Source: Betaproteobacteria bacterium TMED156 (lineage in GTDB: Bacteria > Pseudomonadota > Gammaproteobacteria > Burkholderiales > Burkholderiaceae_A). Taken from it: DNA of 10,849 nucleotides. The stretch lies in assembly GCA_002171155.1 (NCBI GenBank), contig NHHF01000125.1:1-10849 (forward strand). The letters run 5' to 3'. Below the pieces are notes generated by a model. The model was not told where the DNA came from, made no database searches, and was given only the letters and a program-made list of their open reading frames with translations. Made by a program: the position numbers and the translations under genes. Positions 1 through 6,586 of this stretch are shown here, piece by piece. The first letter of the stretch is position 1. Each line of letters starts with the position of its first letter.

Positions 1-1901
1 TCAAACAACTAATTTTTTTTAGTTTTTTTCTAGTATTATCACCTGCTATCGTATACTGCAATGATTCTGTAGATCAAAAGAAACGATACTTACAACTAGG
101 AAATAAATATTTCCAGCAAAAAAATCTTGATAAGTTAAAAAAAGTAAGACTTTCTTCGAAAGGTCAACATATTAATCATTGGATCGATTACTGGACTTTA
201 AAACTAAAAATTGAAAGAAATCCTTTTGATAAAAGCATCAAAGAAGAGTTGAGGATCTTCTCAAAAGAACACTCCAAAAAATATTTAGTAGTTAAAGTTT
301 ATAGGTTTTGGGCTCATGAAGTAATAAAAAAAAGGCAATGGTCACGAACAAGTCAAATAATAGATTACATTAGAAATGTTTCTCCTCAAACTTCAAGCCA
401 GTCTATAAACTGTGTTAAAAACTTGTCTCGCAAAACATCATCCTTAGAATCAGTTAAAGAATTAACATCTGGAGAGGAATTTAGGATTGGATGTTTGCAA
501 CTTATTTTGATGAGCATCAAAAATGGAATAGCAGATAAAAATTTTATAATAAACAGTTCTAGGTCTGCATCTATTAGCGGTAATATCAATCATGCTACTC
601 AAATTTTAAATTTAGCTAAAAAAAGTAATTTTGTAATATCTCCCTCCGAATACAAATTAACCAAAGTCTTATCTGTTTCTCAGAGGAATAGTTTAAGGGC
701 CCTGAGAAGGTTCAAATCTATAAAAAGAATCCTAACTAAAGAACAGGAAAGTTTTGTTTCTATGGTTGTTGGTAGCTCTCTTTTGGGAATCACCCATTCA
801 TCTACTCTAAATTTAGTAAAGGTTGGGATAAGTTCTGTTAACAATCAACCTGTAAATGTTCTAGAATCAACTGCGAGGGTTGCTCTTCGCTACGGAGACT
901 GGGGTTTATTAGAAATTGTAATTCAAGCTATGCCAGTCTATTTACAAAAAACTCCTAAGTGGAAATATTGGAAGGCTCAGCTACTACTAAAGGAAGGTGA
1001 AAAAGTTAAGTCTGCTAAATTATTAGATTCAATAAAACCACCTTGGTCATTTTATGGAATGCTTTCGGGAGAGGAGTTAGCAAGAATTTATAATCCAAAA
1101 AAACATATTTCTTATCGTATTCCAACAATAGATCAAGATTTTAAAGAAATCCTCAATTCCAATTCTTTTAAGACTGCTCTATTACTTTATGAGGTGGGTC
1201 TTTACAGAGAGGGAAGAATGGAGTGGGAAAATGTTTTGAGAAAAAAAACTGATAAGTCTCTGATCAACATAGCAAAATATCTCTCAAGTCAGGGTATTTT
1301 CGACAGAAGTATTTCGGCAGCATTAAAAACAAAAAATGAACATAATTTTTATTTAAGATTCCCCATTCCCTATAAAAAAATAGTAAAAGAAGAAGCACGC
1401 TCTCATAAGATTTCTCCATCTCTAATAATGTCTCTTATGAGGCAAGAATCCAGGTTTAAAGAAAAAATTGTGTCCCCTGCTGGAGCTATTGGTTTAATGC
1501 AACTCATGCCCTCAACAGCTAGATCAGTAGCCAGGAAAATCAAATTAAAATCCGTTGGAAAGAAGTCATTATCTAATCCAATAATTAATGTAAAGCTTGG
1601 TTCTAGCTATCTTGAAAATCTTTTTTCGAAATTCAAAGGGTCAGCATTGTTAAGTGTTGCTGCGTACAATGCAGGTCCCTCAAGGTCAAGAAAATGGAAA
1701 AGAAGCTTAAGAATGGAAATTTCTGGGGCTGCTTTTACAGAATCAATTCCTTTCGATGAAACTCGTGATTATGTTAAATTTGTTTTAAGTGGTGCTGTGA
1801 TGTACTCGAGGTTATATGATCAAAAAAGTACTTGGAATTCAGAAATTCAAAAAAAATCTTTTTTAACTTTACAATCACTACTTACTAAAATTCAACCCTA
1901 G
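1..1901 (+). CDS. slt: Soluble lytic murein transglycosylase (Slt70-like), 5' end cut by window edge
   Basis: A periplasmic peptidoglycan lyase of the Slt70 kind, which cleaves the MurNAc-GlcNAc bond and forms 1,6-anhydro-MurNAc. The frame is open from base 3 without a stop (632 codons visible). It begins with Lys-Gln and a hydrophobic stretch (about residues 3-18), which looks like a signal peptide missing only its first residues; there is no good lipobox, so a soluble periplasmic protein is expected. Residues of about 25-400 are the helical superhelix typical of Slt70. The C-terminal SLT domain carries the catalytic Glu in the RQES motif (codon 1446-1448, visible residue 482; E. coli Slt70 uses Glu478), then GLMQLMPSTA (from 497), AAYNAGP (553-559) and a PFDETRDYV segment. 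Length agrees with E. coli Slt70. A TTG at 249 is internal and should not be taken as the start. The epimerase follows after 17 bp, probably in one transcript. Confidence 0.93.
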   Translation, partial: KQLIFFSFFLVLSPAIVYCNDSVDQKKRYLQLGNKYFQQKNLDKLKKVRLSSKGQHINHWIDYWTLKLKIERNPFDKSIKEELRIFSKEHSKKYLVVKVYRFWAHEVIKKRQWSRTSQIIDYIRNVSPQTSSQSINCVKNLSRKTSSLESVKELTSGEEFRIGCLQLILMSIKNGIADKNFIINSSRSASISGNINHATQILNLAKKSNFVISPSEYKLTKVLSVSQRNSLRALRRFKSIKRILTKEQESFVSMVVGSSLLGITHSSTLNLVKVGISSVNNQPVNVLESTARVALRYGDWGLLEIVIQAMPVYLQKTPKWKYWKAQLLLKEGEKVKSAKLLDSIKPPWSFYGMLSGEELARIYNPKKHISYRIPTIDQDFKEILNSNSFKTALLLYEVGLYREGRMEWENVLRKKTDKSLINIAKYLSSQGIFDRSISAALKTKNEHNFYLRFPIPYKKIVKEEARSHKISPSLIMSLMRQESRFKEKIVSPAGAIGLMQLMPSTARSVARKIKLKSVGKKSLSNPIINVKLGSSYLENLFSKFKGSALLSVAAYNAGPSRSRKWKRSLRMEISGAAFTESIPFDETRDYVKFVLSGAVMYSRLYDQKSTWNSEIQKKSFLTLQSLLTKIQP

Positions 1902-1918
1902 GAAACAACTTTTGATAA

Positions 1919-2842
1919 ATGAGTAATATGACAAATAAATTTAATAAAGTTACTATTATTGGAGGAAATGGATTTATAGGTACTAACCTAATTTCCAAAT
2001 TAATGACTGAAGGATTTCTCATATCAGTTTTGGTCAGAGACAGGGAGAAGGCCAAGAATTTATGGCCATTGCCAAACGTTGATATAATTGAATACAGTAA
2101 TTCATTAACAAGTATCAAGAATTGTTTGCCAGACTCAGAGCTATTAATAAATTTAGTTGGTGTTTTACAAAGTAAAGTTGGAAAACCTTGGGGACCCGAG
2201 TTTAATGAGGCTCATGTTGAGCTTGCATCAAATATTGTCGAAGCGACCAAAGAAAGTTGCTACAAAAAAATTATTCATATTAGTGCTTTAGGAAGTTCAG
2301 AAAACGGACCGTCCATGTATTTACGTTCAAAAGCCGAGGGGGAAAAAATATTTTTAAGTTCAAATTTGAAAATAATCATCTTGCGCCCTTCAGTTGTATT
2401 TGGGCCAGGAGATAAGTTTTTATCGATGTTTGCTGACATGCATCGTTTTCTTCCTTTTATACCACTTGCAGCTTACCAATCTTTATACCAACCACTTTAC
2501 ATTGGTGATTTGACTAAGATTATTCAGGCTTGTATAGAGAGGAACGAAAGCTCAAATACAATTTATGAATGTGTTGGGCCTGATATTTATTCACTCGGTG
2601 ATTTAGTCCTACTTTCGGGGATTATATCTAAAAGAAAAAAACCGGTTATACCTCTTCCTAACTCAATATCAAGAATACAAGCTTACATTATGGAAAAACT
2701 ACCAGGCCCTACTATTCTTTCAAGAGACAATCTTGACTCAGCCAGCATTCCAAATATTTCAAAAGACTCTCATAATGTCTATCCAATTTCTAACCCGACA
2801 AGTATTAAAAGTATTCTTTCTGATTACTCACATATTAGATAA
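1919..2842 (+). CDS. NAD(P)-binding epimerase-like protein, complex I NDUFA9 subunit family
   Basis: An atypical short-chain dehydrogenase of 307 aa related to mitochondrial complex I subunit NDUFA9. The N-terminal Rossmann motif GGNGFIG has glycines at 15, 18 and 21. A YLRSK segment supplies the YxxxK pair (Tyr134, Lys138), followed by ILRPSVVFGPGD (about 154-165), which is typical of the family. In mitochondria NDUFA9 binds NADPH and stabilises the junction of the complex I arms. Bacterial homologues are commonly annotated as sugar-nucleotide or NDUFA9-like epimerases, and their role is not settled. The ATG at 1919 is preceded by AGGAAA about 13 nt upstream; a second in-frame ATG at 1928 is possible. 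It sits between slt and cca on the same strand with short gaps, which suggests an operon. The family assignment is firm, the complex I role is inference, and a quinone- or sugar-related oxidoreductase is the alternative. Confidence 0.85.
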   Translation: MSNMTNKFNKVTIIGGNGFIGTNLISKLMTEGFLISVLVRDREKAKNLWPLPNVDIIEYSNSLTSIKNCLPDSELLINLVGVLQSKVGKPWGPEFNEAHVELASNIVEATKESCYKKIIHISALGSSENGPSMYLRSKAEGEKIFLSSNLKIIILRPSVVFGPGDKFLSMFADMHRFLPFIPLAAYQSLYQPLYIGDLTKIIQACIERNESSNTIYECVGPDIYSLGDLVLLSGIISKRKKPVIPLPNSISRIQAYIMEKLPGPTILSRDNLDSASIPNISKDSHNVYPISNPTSIKSILSDYSHIR

Positions 2843-2868
2843 TATTAGATCAAGATTAACTTTCAAAT

Positions 2869-4059
2869 TTGAATAATTTTTCTGAAATCACTCCAAACAA
2901 AAATTCTGATGGAATTCTAAAAAAATTGCCGAGCTCTGTTAAAGTATTTTGTGTTGGAGGTGCGGTAAGAGATACATTATTAAATAAGAAAAATGCTGAC
3001 AGAGACTATTTACTAGTTGGAGCCGATGCTAATTTATTGATAAAAATTGGTTTTATTTCTGTTGGTAATGATTTTCCTGTTTTCTTACACCCGATTTCAA
3101 AAGAAGAATTCGCATTGGCCAGAACAGAAAAGAAAAAAGGAAGAGGTCACAAAGCTTTTGTGTTTAACAGTTCAAAAACTGTAAGTTTAAAAGACGACTT
3201 GAAGCGAAGAGACTTTACAATTAATTCAATGGCAATTGACGAAAGTGGAAAACTAATTGACTTTTTTTCAGGAAAAAATGATTTAGAAAAAAAAATTTTT
3301 AAACATATTGGCCCGGAATTTTCAGAGGATCCTCTTCGATTATTAAGGCTTGCTCGATTTCTTTCTGTATTTCCGGAATTCAACGTTCACCCAAGTACTG
3401 TAAGATTATGTGAGGATATAGTTAAGTCCAAAGAGATTCTCAATTTATCAAAGGAGAGAATCTGGGGTGAATTTGTTAAAGGTTTAATTGGAAAAAATCC
3501 TTTAGCTATGACGAACTTTCTTGTTAAAACAGGAACATGGGCTTTGATATCCAAGGAGAATAAGTTATCGGATCATGTTTTAAATCTGTTGAAAAGAGCA
3601 ACTGAATCAAACTTATCTGAGTTTTGGAAAGTAGCAATAATTTTTTTAGATTGCGATAATGAAAAAATTCATTGTTTAATTCCTAAAGAGGTTAAAACTT
3701 GCAAAAAAATTCTTAACGAATTTATATTTTTATTATCTGACTTTGCCAACTTAAAAAAAAATCAGGAATTATTCTGTAAAGTTATCCTACATTTTTTTGA
3801 ACACTCTGACTTTCACAGGAAACCTGAAAGATTTGATAGTTTATTAAAGTTAATGCCCTCTATTTACGAAAATAATAATTTCTCTGACTTAAATATAGAC
3901 AGTAAAATATTAAAAAATATTATTTACACTTTAGTAAAAACTTCTTTAAATATGGTGGTAAAAAATGCTGCTGCTAATAAAAAACCTATAAAATCGTCTA
4001 TTCAGGCTTTCAGAGTTAATTTGATTAAAAAAATACTCAAACAAGAGTTAAAAAGTTGA
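2869..4059 (+). CDS. cca: CCA-adding tRNA nucleotidyltransferase with degenerate C-terminal HD region
   Basis: A class II tRNA nucleotidyltransferase that adds or repairs the 3'-terminal CCA of tRNAs in the cytoplasm. The catalytic head is complete: GGAVRD at 30-35, the metal-binding DRD at 44-46, RRDFTINSMA from 113, and EDPLRLLRLARF (153-164), the nucleotide-selecting region. Length (396 aa) is close to E. coli Cca (412 aa). The C-terminal half retains a family-like HRKPERFD segment (about 326-333), but the HDLGKG-type motif of the usual HD phosphohydrolase domain is not visible; about where it is expected the protein reads FLDCDNEK (259-266). The CCA-adding activity should therefore be intact and the phosphatase/phosphodiesterase activities absent. 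The start is uncertain: an in-frame stop at 2857-2859 leaves TTG 2869 as the first candidate, with no clear Shine-Dalgarno; TTG 2926 would remove 19 residues and lie nearer the usual N-terminus. It lies 26 bp after the epimerase and converges on the methyltransferase gene. Confidence 0.92.
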   Translation: MNNFSEITPNKNSDGILKKLPSSVKVFCVGGAVRDTLLNKKNADRDYLLVGADANLLIKIGFISVGNDFPVFLHPISKEEFALARTEKKKGRGHKAFVFNSSKTVSLKDDLKRRDFTINSMAIDESGKLIDFFSGKNDLEKKIFKHIGPEFSEDPLRLLRLARFLSVFPEFNVHPSTVRLCEDIVKSKEILNLSKERIWGEFVKGLIGKNPLAMTNFLVKTGTWALISKENKLSDHVLNLLKRATESNLSEFWKVAIIFLDCDNEKIHCLIPKEVKTCKKILNEFIFLLSDFANLKKNQELFCKVILHFFEHSDFHRKPERFDSLLKLMPSIYENNNFSDLNIDSKILKNIIYTLVKTSLNMVVKNAAANKKPIKSSIQAFRVNLIKKILKQELKS

Positions 4060-4084
4060 TTATTTGCAAACTTAAATTTTTTTT
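4053..4084 (+). terminator. Weak candidate terminator at the convergent junction
   Basis: AAGTT (4053-4057) can pair with AACTT (4069-4073) across an 11-nt loop, and a run of eight T (4077-4084) follows shortly after. The stem is only 5 bp and A/T-rich, so stability is poor. The position between the stops of cca and the convergent methyltransferase, only 12 bp apart, is the main support. It overlaps the coding ends of both genes. Rho-dependent or antisense-collision termination is equally possible. Confidence 0.25.
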
Positions 4085-5283
4085 ACCTTCAATACAAGAA
4101 AAGACTCACTCATCGTGGAGTCGGAAAGAATATTTTGCAGTGAACTTAGCTGATTATATTTTTTTAAATTAAAGTTTGATTTTTTTTCATCAAAAATAAT
4201 TTTTTCTGCTTCATCTAAAATTCCTGAGTCCAACAACCAAGCTCCCTGTGTTTTAATTTCAAGTTCTAAAGGTTTATGACTTGAAAATTCCTCTACTAAA
4301 CTACTGAAATCAACATGACTAGTTAAATCTTGTAACCCAGGATTTTTAATACATTCTTTTAGGCTATTTATTTGTTTATGTTTACTAAATCCACATAAAG
4401 TGCTTTGAACCATCATAGGGTGGTCAAGTTCGAATCGTTCCTTTCCATAATCTAAAATAACAATCTCTCCCCAATCAATTTTTTTTACTATTTTGCAACA
4501 CCATTCAGGAACATATGGTGACCACTCCCCAAGTTTCTCTTTGTACCAAGGAAAACCATTATTTTTTGACTGTTCATATCTTTTTTTAATTTGATTCAAT
4601 AAGTCACCTTTAGCCTCTTTATCTACCCAGAAAAAATTTTTATGTTTATCAATGCTCACGCCACATTCATAAAATGAATTCGATTTATTCTTTTTTGAAG
4701 GGACAAACCTAAAGATTTTTACTGGGAAAGCGTCAATTAATTCGTTAGCAATTATCATTCCCGTGACTGGTTTTTGATTTTCAAAATCAGCAAAATTATT
4801 TTTGTTTAATATTTTAGTTTTCCATTTTACCTTTTCAAGTATTAAAGAAGCTTCTTTACCAAAATTCTCTTTTAATTTTTTTTCGATTACCTCTTTTTGT
4901 ATATCCTGCATACTTTTATTAATTTCGATAATTTCATAATTGTTGGGTAAGAAATTATTTTTTTTTAACATCACCAAAATTTCAGCAGCTAAATGACCGC
5001 TGCCACCCCCAATTTCTCTAATGCTTAGTTTGGATTTTAAATCTAAAGGAGCGTTACTTCTTAATTTCATAAAATTTTTAGCTAATGCCATTCCTATCCA
5101 CGGACCTAGCATTGGAGCAGTAATAAAATCTCCATGTTTTCCAAAAGGACCAAAATTTTTTTTTGTAATAGACTTAGTGTAATAACCATTTTTTTCATCA
5201 TAAAGAGCTGAAAACATAAACTCATCAAAACCAATCCATCCATTTGAATTCGAAATAAGCTTTAAAATATTGATATTAGTCAT
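4072..5283 (-). CDS. SAM-dependent methyltransferase, MidA/NDUFAF7 (DUF185, COG1565) family
   Basis: A class I S-adenosylmethionine-dependent methyltransferase of 403 aa. Family landmarks appear in order: a GYY segment (33-35) then GDFITAP (51-57), the SAM-binding glycine loop EIGGGSG (90-96), NELIDAFP (180-187), ILDYG (276-280), and PGLQDLTSHVDF (315-326). The mitochondrial homologue NDUFAF7 (MidA) dimethylates an arginine of the 49-kDa complex I subunit NDUFS2 during assembly. Whether the bacterial protein modifies NuoD or another target is not known from this sequence. It is the only gene on the - strand here: its 3' end faces cca across 12 bp, and its ATG is 28 bp from the divergent SDR gene. 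No Shine-Dalgarno is evident just upstream of the ATG. The family assignment is secure and the substrate is inference. Confidence 0.88.
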   Translation of the reverse strand: MTNINILKLISNSNGWIGFDEFMFSALYDEKNGYYTKSITKKNFGPFGKHGDFITAPMLGPWIGMALAKNFMKLRSNAPLDLKSKLSIREIGGGSGHLAAEILVMLKKNNFLPNNYEIIEINKSMQDIQKEVIEKKLKENFGKEASLILEKVKWKTKILNKNNFADFENQKPVTGMIIANELIDAFPVKIFRFVPSKKNKSNSFYECGVSIDKHKNFFWVDKEAKGDLLNQIKKRYEQSKNNGFPWYKEKLGEWSPYVPEWCCKIVKKIDWGEIVILDYGKERFELDHPMMVQSTLCGFSKHKQINSLKECIKNPGLQDLTSHVDFSSLVEEFSSHKPLELEIKTQGAWLLDSGILDEAEKIIFDEKKSNFNLKKYNQLSSLQNILSDSTMSESFLVLKVKKI

Positions 5284-5311
5284 GATGAATTACTTAGGGT
5301 AAATTTTTAAA
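5284..5311. promoter_or_regulatory. Short divergent intergenic region between methyltransferase and SDR genes
   Basis: Only 28 bp separate the two divergent start codons, so both promoters must lie at least partly inside the opposite coding sequences. On the + strand AGGG (5296-5299) may serve as a weak ribosome binding site for the SDR gene, 12 nt before its ATG. A TTGATA (5270-5275) resembles a -35 box, but no convincing -10 sits at the right distance. No promoter can be assigned for the - strand gene by eye. Confidence 0.35.
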
Positions 5312-6094
5312 ATGAATAACAGAAAAACATGCCTTGTAACTGGTGGGGCAAAAAGAATTGGTAGGCATATTTGCAAAACTTTAGCAAAGGACGGCTGGAA
5401 TGTTGCTATTCACTACAATAAATCAGAAAAAGAATCTTTAGAACTTGCCGATGAAATTAAAAGTTTAGGAAAAGATGCTATAGCAATTCAAGCCGATTTT
5501 AACACTTTTAACGAAGATAAATTATCTTATCAGTTAATCAAAATGGTAGAACAGAAACTTGGCCCAATAGATCTTCTTGTAAATAATGCAGCTGTTTTCC
5601 AATTTGACTGTCCCAACACAACTTCTTCAAGTAGGCTAAACTTCCACATAACTAATAATTTGATTGTTCCAGTAATGTTAAGTCAAGCACTTTTTAAATC
5701 TAGAAAAAAACTTAAATCTGAAAATATACCAGGTGTGATTATAAATCTTTTGGACCAAAAACTTTGGAATGCTAATCCAGATTTTTTTTCTTATACATTG
5801 TCAAAAGCTGCATTGAAAGAAGCTACTCAATTGATGGCAAGAACATTTGCTCCTGATTTGAGAGTACTGGGCATTGCTCCTGGAATAACTCTACCTGTAG
5901 AAGATCAAAAAAGTTCAGATTTCAACATCGCATTTAGGAAAACGCCTTTAGGATACTCAAGCACCGCTGAAAATATTGCTGATTCTGTTGTATGGTTAGC
6001 AAAAGCAAATGCAATAACTGGAACAACGCTTATTGTTGATGGCGGACAGCATTTAGTCCCCACTCCAAGAGACGTAGTTTTCATGAAAAAATGA
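5312..6094 (+). CDS. SDR-family pteridine reductase-like oxidoreductase (PTR1/FolM-type)
   Basis: A cytoplasmic short-chain dehydrogenase of 260 aa that probably reduces a pterin or dihydrofolate with NADPH. The cofactor motif is TGGAKRIG (10-17), the TGxxxRxG form with a basic residue found in NADPH-using pteridine reductases. NNAA is at 91-94. The catalytic set is Asp148, Tyr161 (in SYTLSK) and Lys165. The 13-residue Asp-Tyr and 4-residue Tyr-Lys spacings match Leishmania PTR1 (Asp181, Tyr194, Lys198), whereas most SDRs use a serine in place of the aspartate. The C-terminal part has an APGI segment and a VDGGQ motif. It overlaps folB by the 4-nt ATGA, which supports translational coupling and a folate/pterin role. 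The exact substrate (dihydromonapterin, dihydrobiopterin, dihydrofolate) cannot be decided from sequence alone. Confidence 0.87.
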   Translation: MNNRKTCLVTGGAKRIGRHICKTLAKDGWNVAIHYNKSEKESLELADEIKSLGKDAIAIQADFNTFNEDKLSYQLIKMVEQKLGPIDLLVNNAAVFQFDCPNTTSSSRLNFHITNNLIVPVMLSQALFKSRKKLKSENIPGVIINLLDQKLWNANPDFFSYTLSKAALKEATQLMARTFAPDLRVLGIAPGITLPVEDQKSSDFNIAFRKTPLGYSSTAENIADSVVWLAKANAITGTTLIVDGGQHLVPTPRDVVFMKK

Positions 6095-6477
6095 GCAATT
6101 TATTAGACTCTAAATTAAGTGATTGCAGATGTATTTTTTTTAAAAATATAAAATGCATGGCATCCATTGGAATCCATTCTCACGAATTATCCTCAAGACA
6201 AGAATTAATAATAAGTATAGAAATATACATTAAATTAGAGAATTCTAGCTCATCAAAGGATAGTATAAATGACACACTTGATTACGATGAAATTAATAAT
6301 CAAGTTGATCTTATAGTTAATACCAAACATTACCATCTTCAAGAAACGCTGGTCGACAAAATTATAAACTTTTGTATTTCTTTACCAAATGTAAAAGCTG
6401 CAAGAGTAAAAACCTCGAAAACCCAAGCATACTCAAATTGTGATGCTGTTGGAATAGAGGTGTTTAAATGGAGGTAA
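6091..6477 (+). CDS. folB: Dihydroneopterin aldolase
   Basis: A small (128 aa) folate-biosynthesis enzyme that converts 7,8-dihydroneopterin to 6-hydroxymethyl-7,8-dihydropterin and glycolaldehyde, usually as a homo-octamer. Recognisable parts are the IGIHSHEL...RQELIISIEI opening (26-45), the LDYDEI segment with Tyr65, the LQETLVDKI segment (83-91) with the pterin-binding Glu85, and the C-terminal strand with Lys110 followed by AVGIEV (119-124). Tyr65 and Lys110 are the likely counterparts of the E. coli catalytic Tyr and Lys. The usual Lys-Pro at the catalytic lysine reads Lys-Thr here. Length is at the family's norm. The start codon overlaps the stop of the upstream SDR gene (ATGA), so its translation is probably coupled to that gene. 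Confidence 0.88.
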   Translation: MSNLLDSKLSDCRCIFFKNIKCMASIGIHSHELSSRQELIISIEIYIKLENSSSSKDSINDTLDYDEINNQVDLIVNTKHYHLQETLVDKIINFCISLPNVKAARVKTSKTQAYSNCDAVGIEVFKWR

Positions 6478-6496
6478 TTTTTAAGGTCAGTAGAAA

Positions 6497-6524
6497 ATTA
6501 CAAAAAGAATATAGGTCCTATAAT
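6497..6524 (+). promoter_or_regulatory. Candidate sigma70 promoter for ubiB-symporter-glmU
   Basis: In the 109-bp gap after folB, a perfect -10 consensus TATAAT (6519-6524) lies 16 bp downstream of ATTACA (6497-6502), a 4-of-6 match to the -35 consensus. Transcription would start near 6531 and leave a leader of about 55 nt before the ubiB ATG. This is the longest intergenic gap in the window and separates two tight gene clusters, which fits a promoter. In A+T-rich DNA such matches arise easily by chance. Confidence 0.5.
6511..6521. repeat. Small inverted repeat overlapping the candidate -10 box
   Basis: ATAGG-T-CCTAT is an 11-bp inverted repeat with a one-base centre. The loop is too short for a stable RNA hairpin, so if it means anything it would be a DNA-binding half-site pair. 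It overlaps the first three bases of the TATAAT box. It may be coincidental. Confidence 0.35.
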
Positions 6525-6586
6525 GTTCTTGAATGTTTTCATAGTCTAAAAAACTTATACATTTACATTTTATCTCGATAAGTAAA

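Noticed and set aside
249..251. TTG at 249 as the start of the lytic transglycosylase
   Set aside because: The same frame is open back to base 3 and encodes a signal-peptide-like hydrophobic N-terminus; the full length then matches Slt70.
386..589. Antisense open frame inside slt
   Set aside because: Lies wholly opposite a well-supported gene, has no recognisable protein features and no ribosome binding site I can see.
1885..2118. Antisense open frame across the slt/epimerase junction
   Set aside because: Its length is explained by chance opposite the real epimerase gene, and the product has no recognisable motif.
2832..2850. Direct repeat ATATTAGAT twice, one base apart, at the end of the epimerase gene
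   Set aside because: Only two copies of 9 bp in A+T-rich DNA that partly encodes the C-terminus and stop codon; most likely chance, and not a CRISPR or attachment site.
3147..3383. Antisense open frame inside cca
   Set aside because: Opposite the conserved catalytic domain of Cca, with a composition typical of a reverse-complement artefact.
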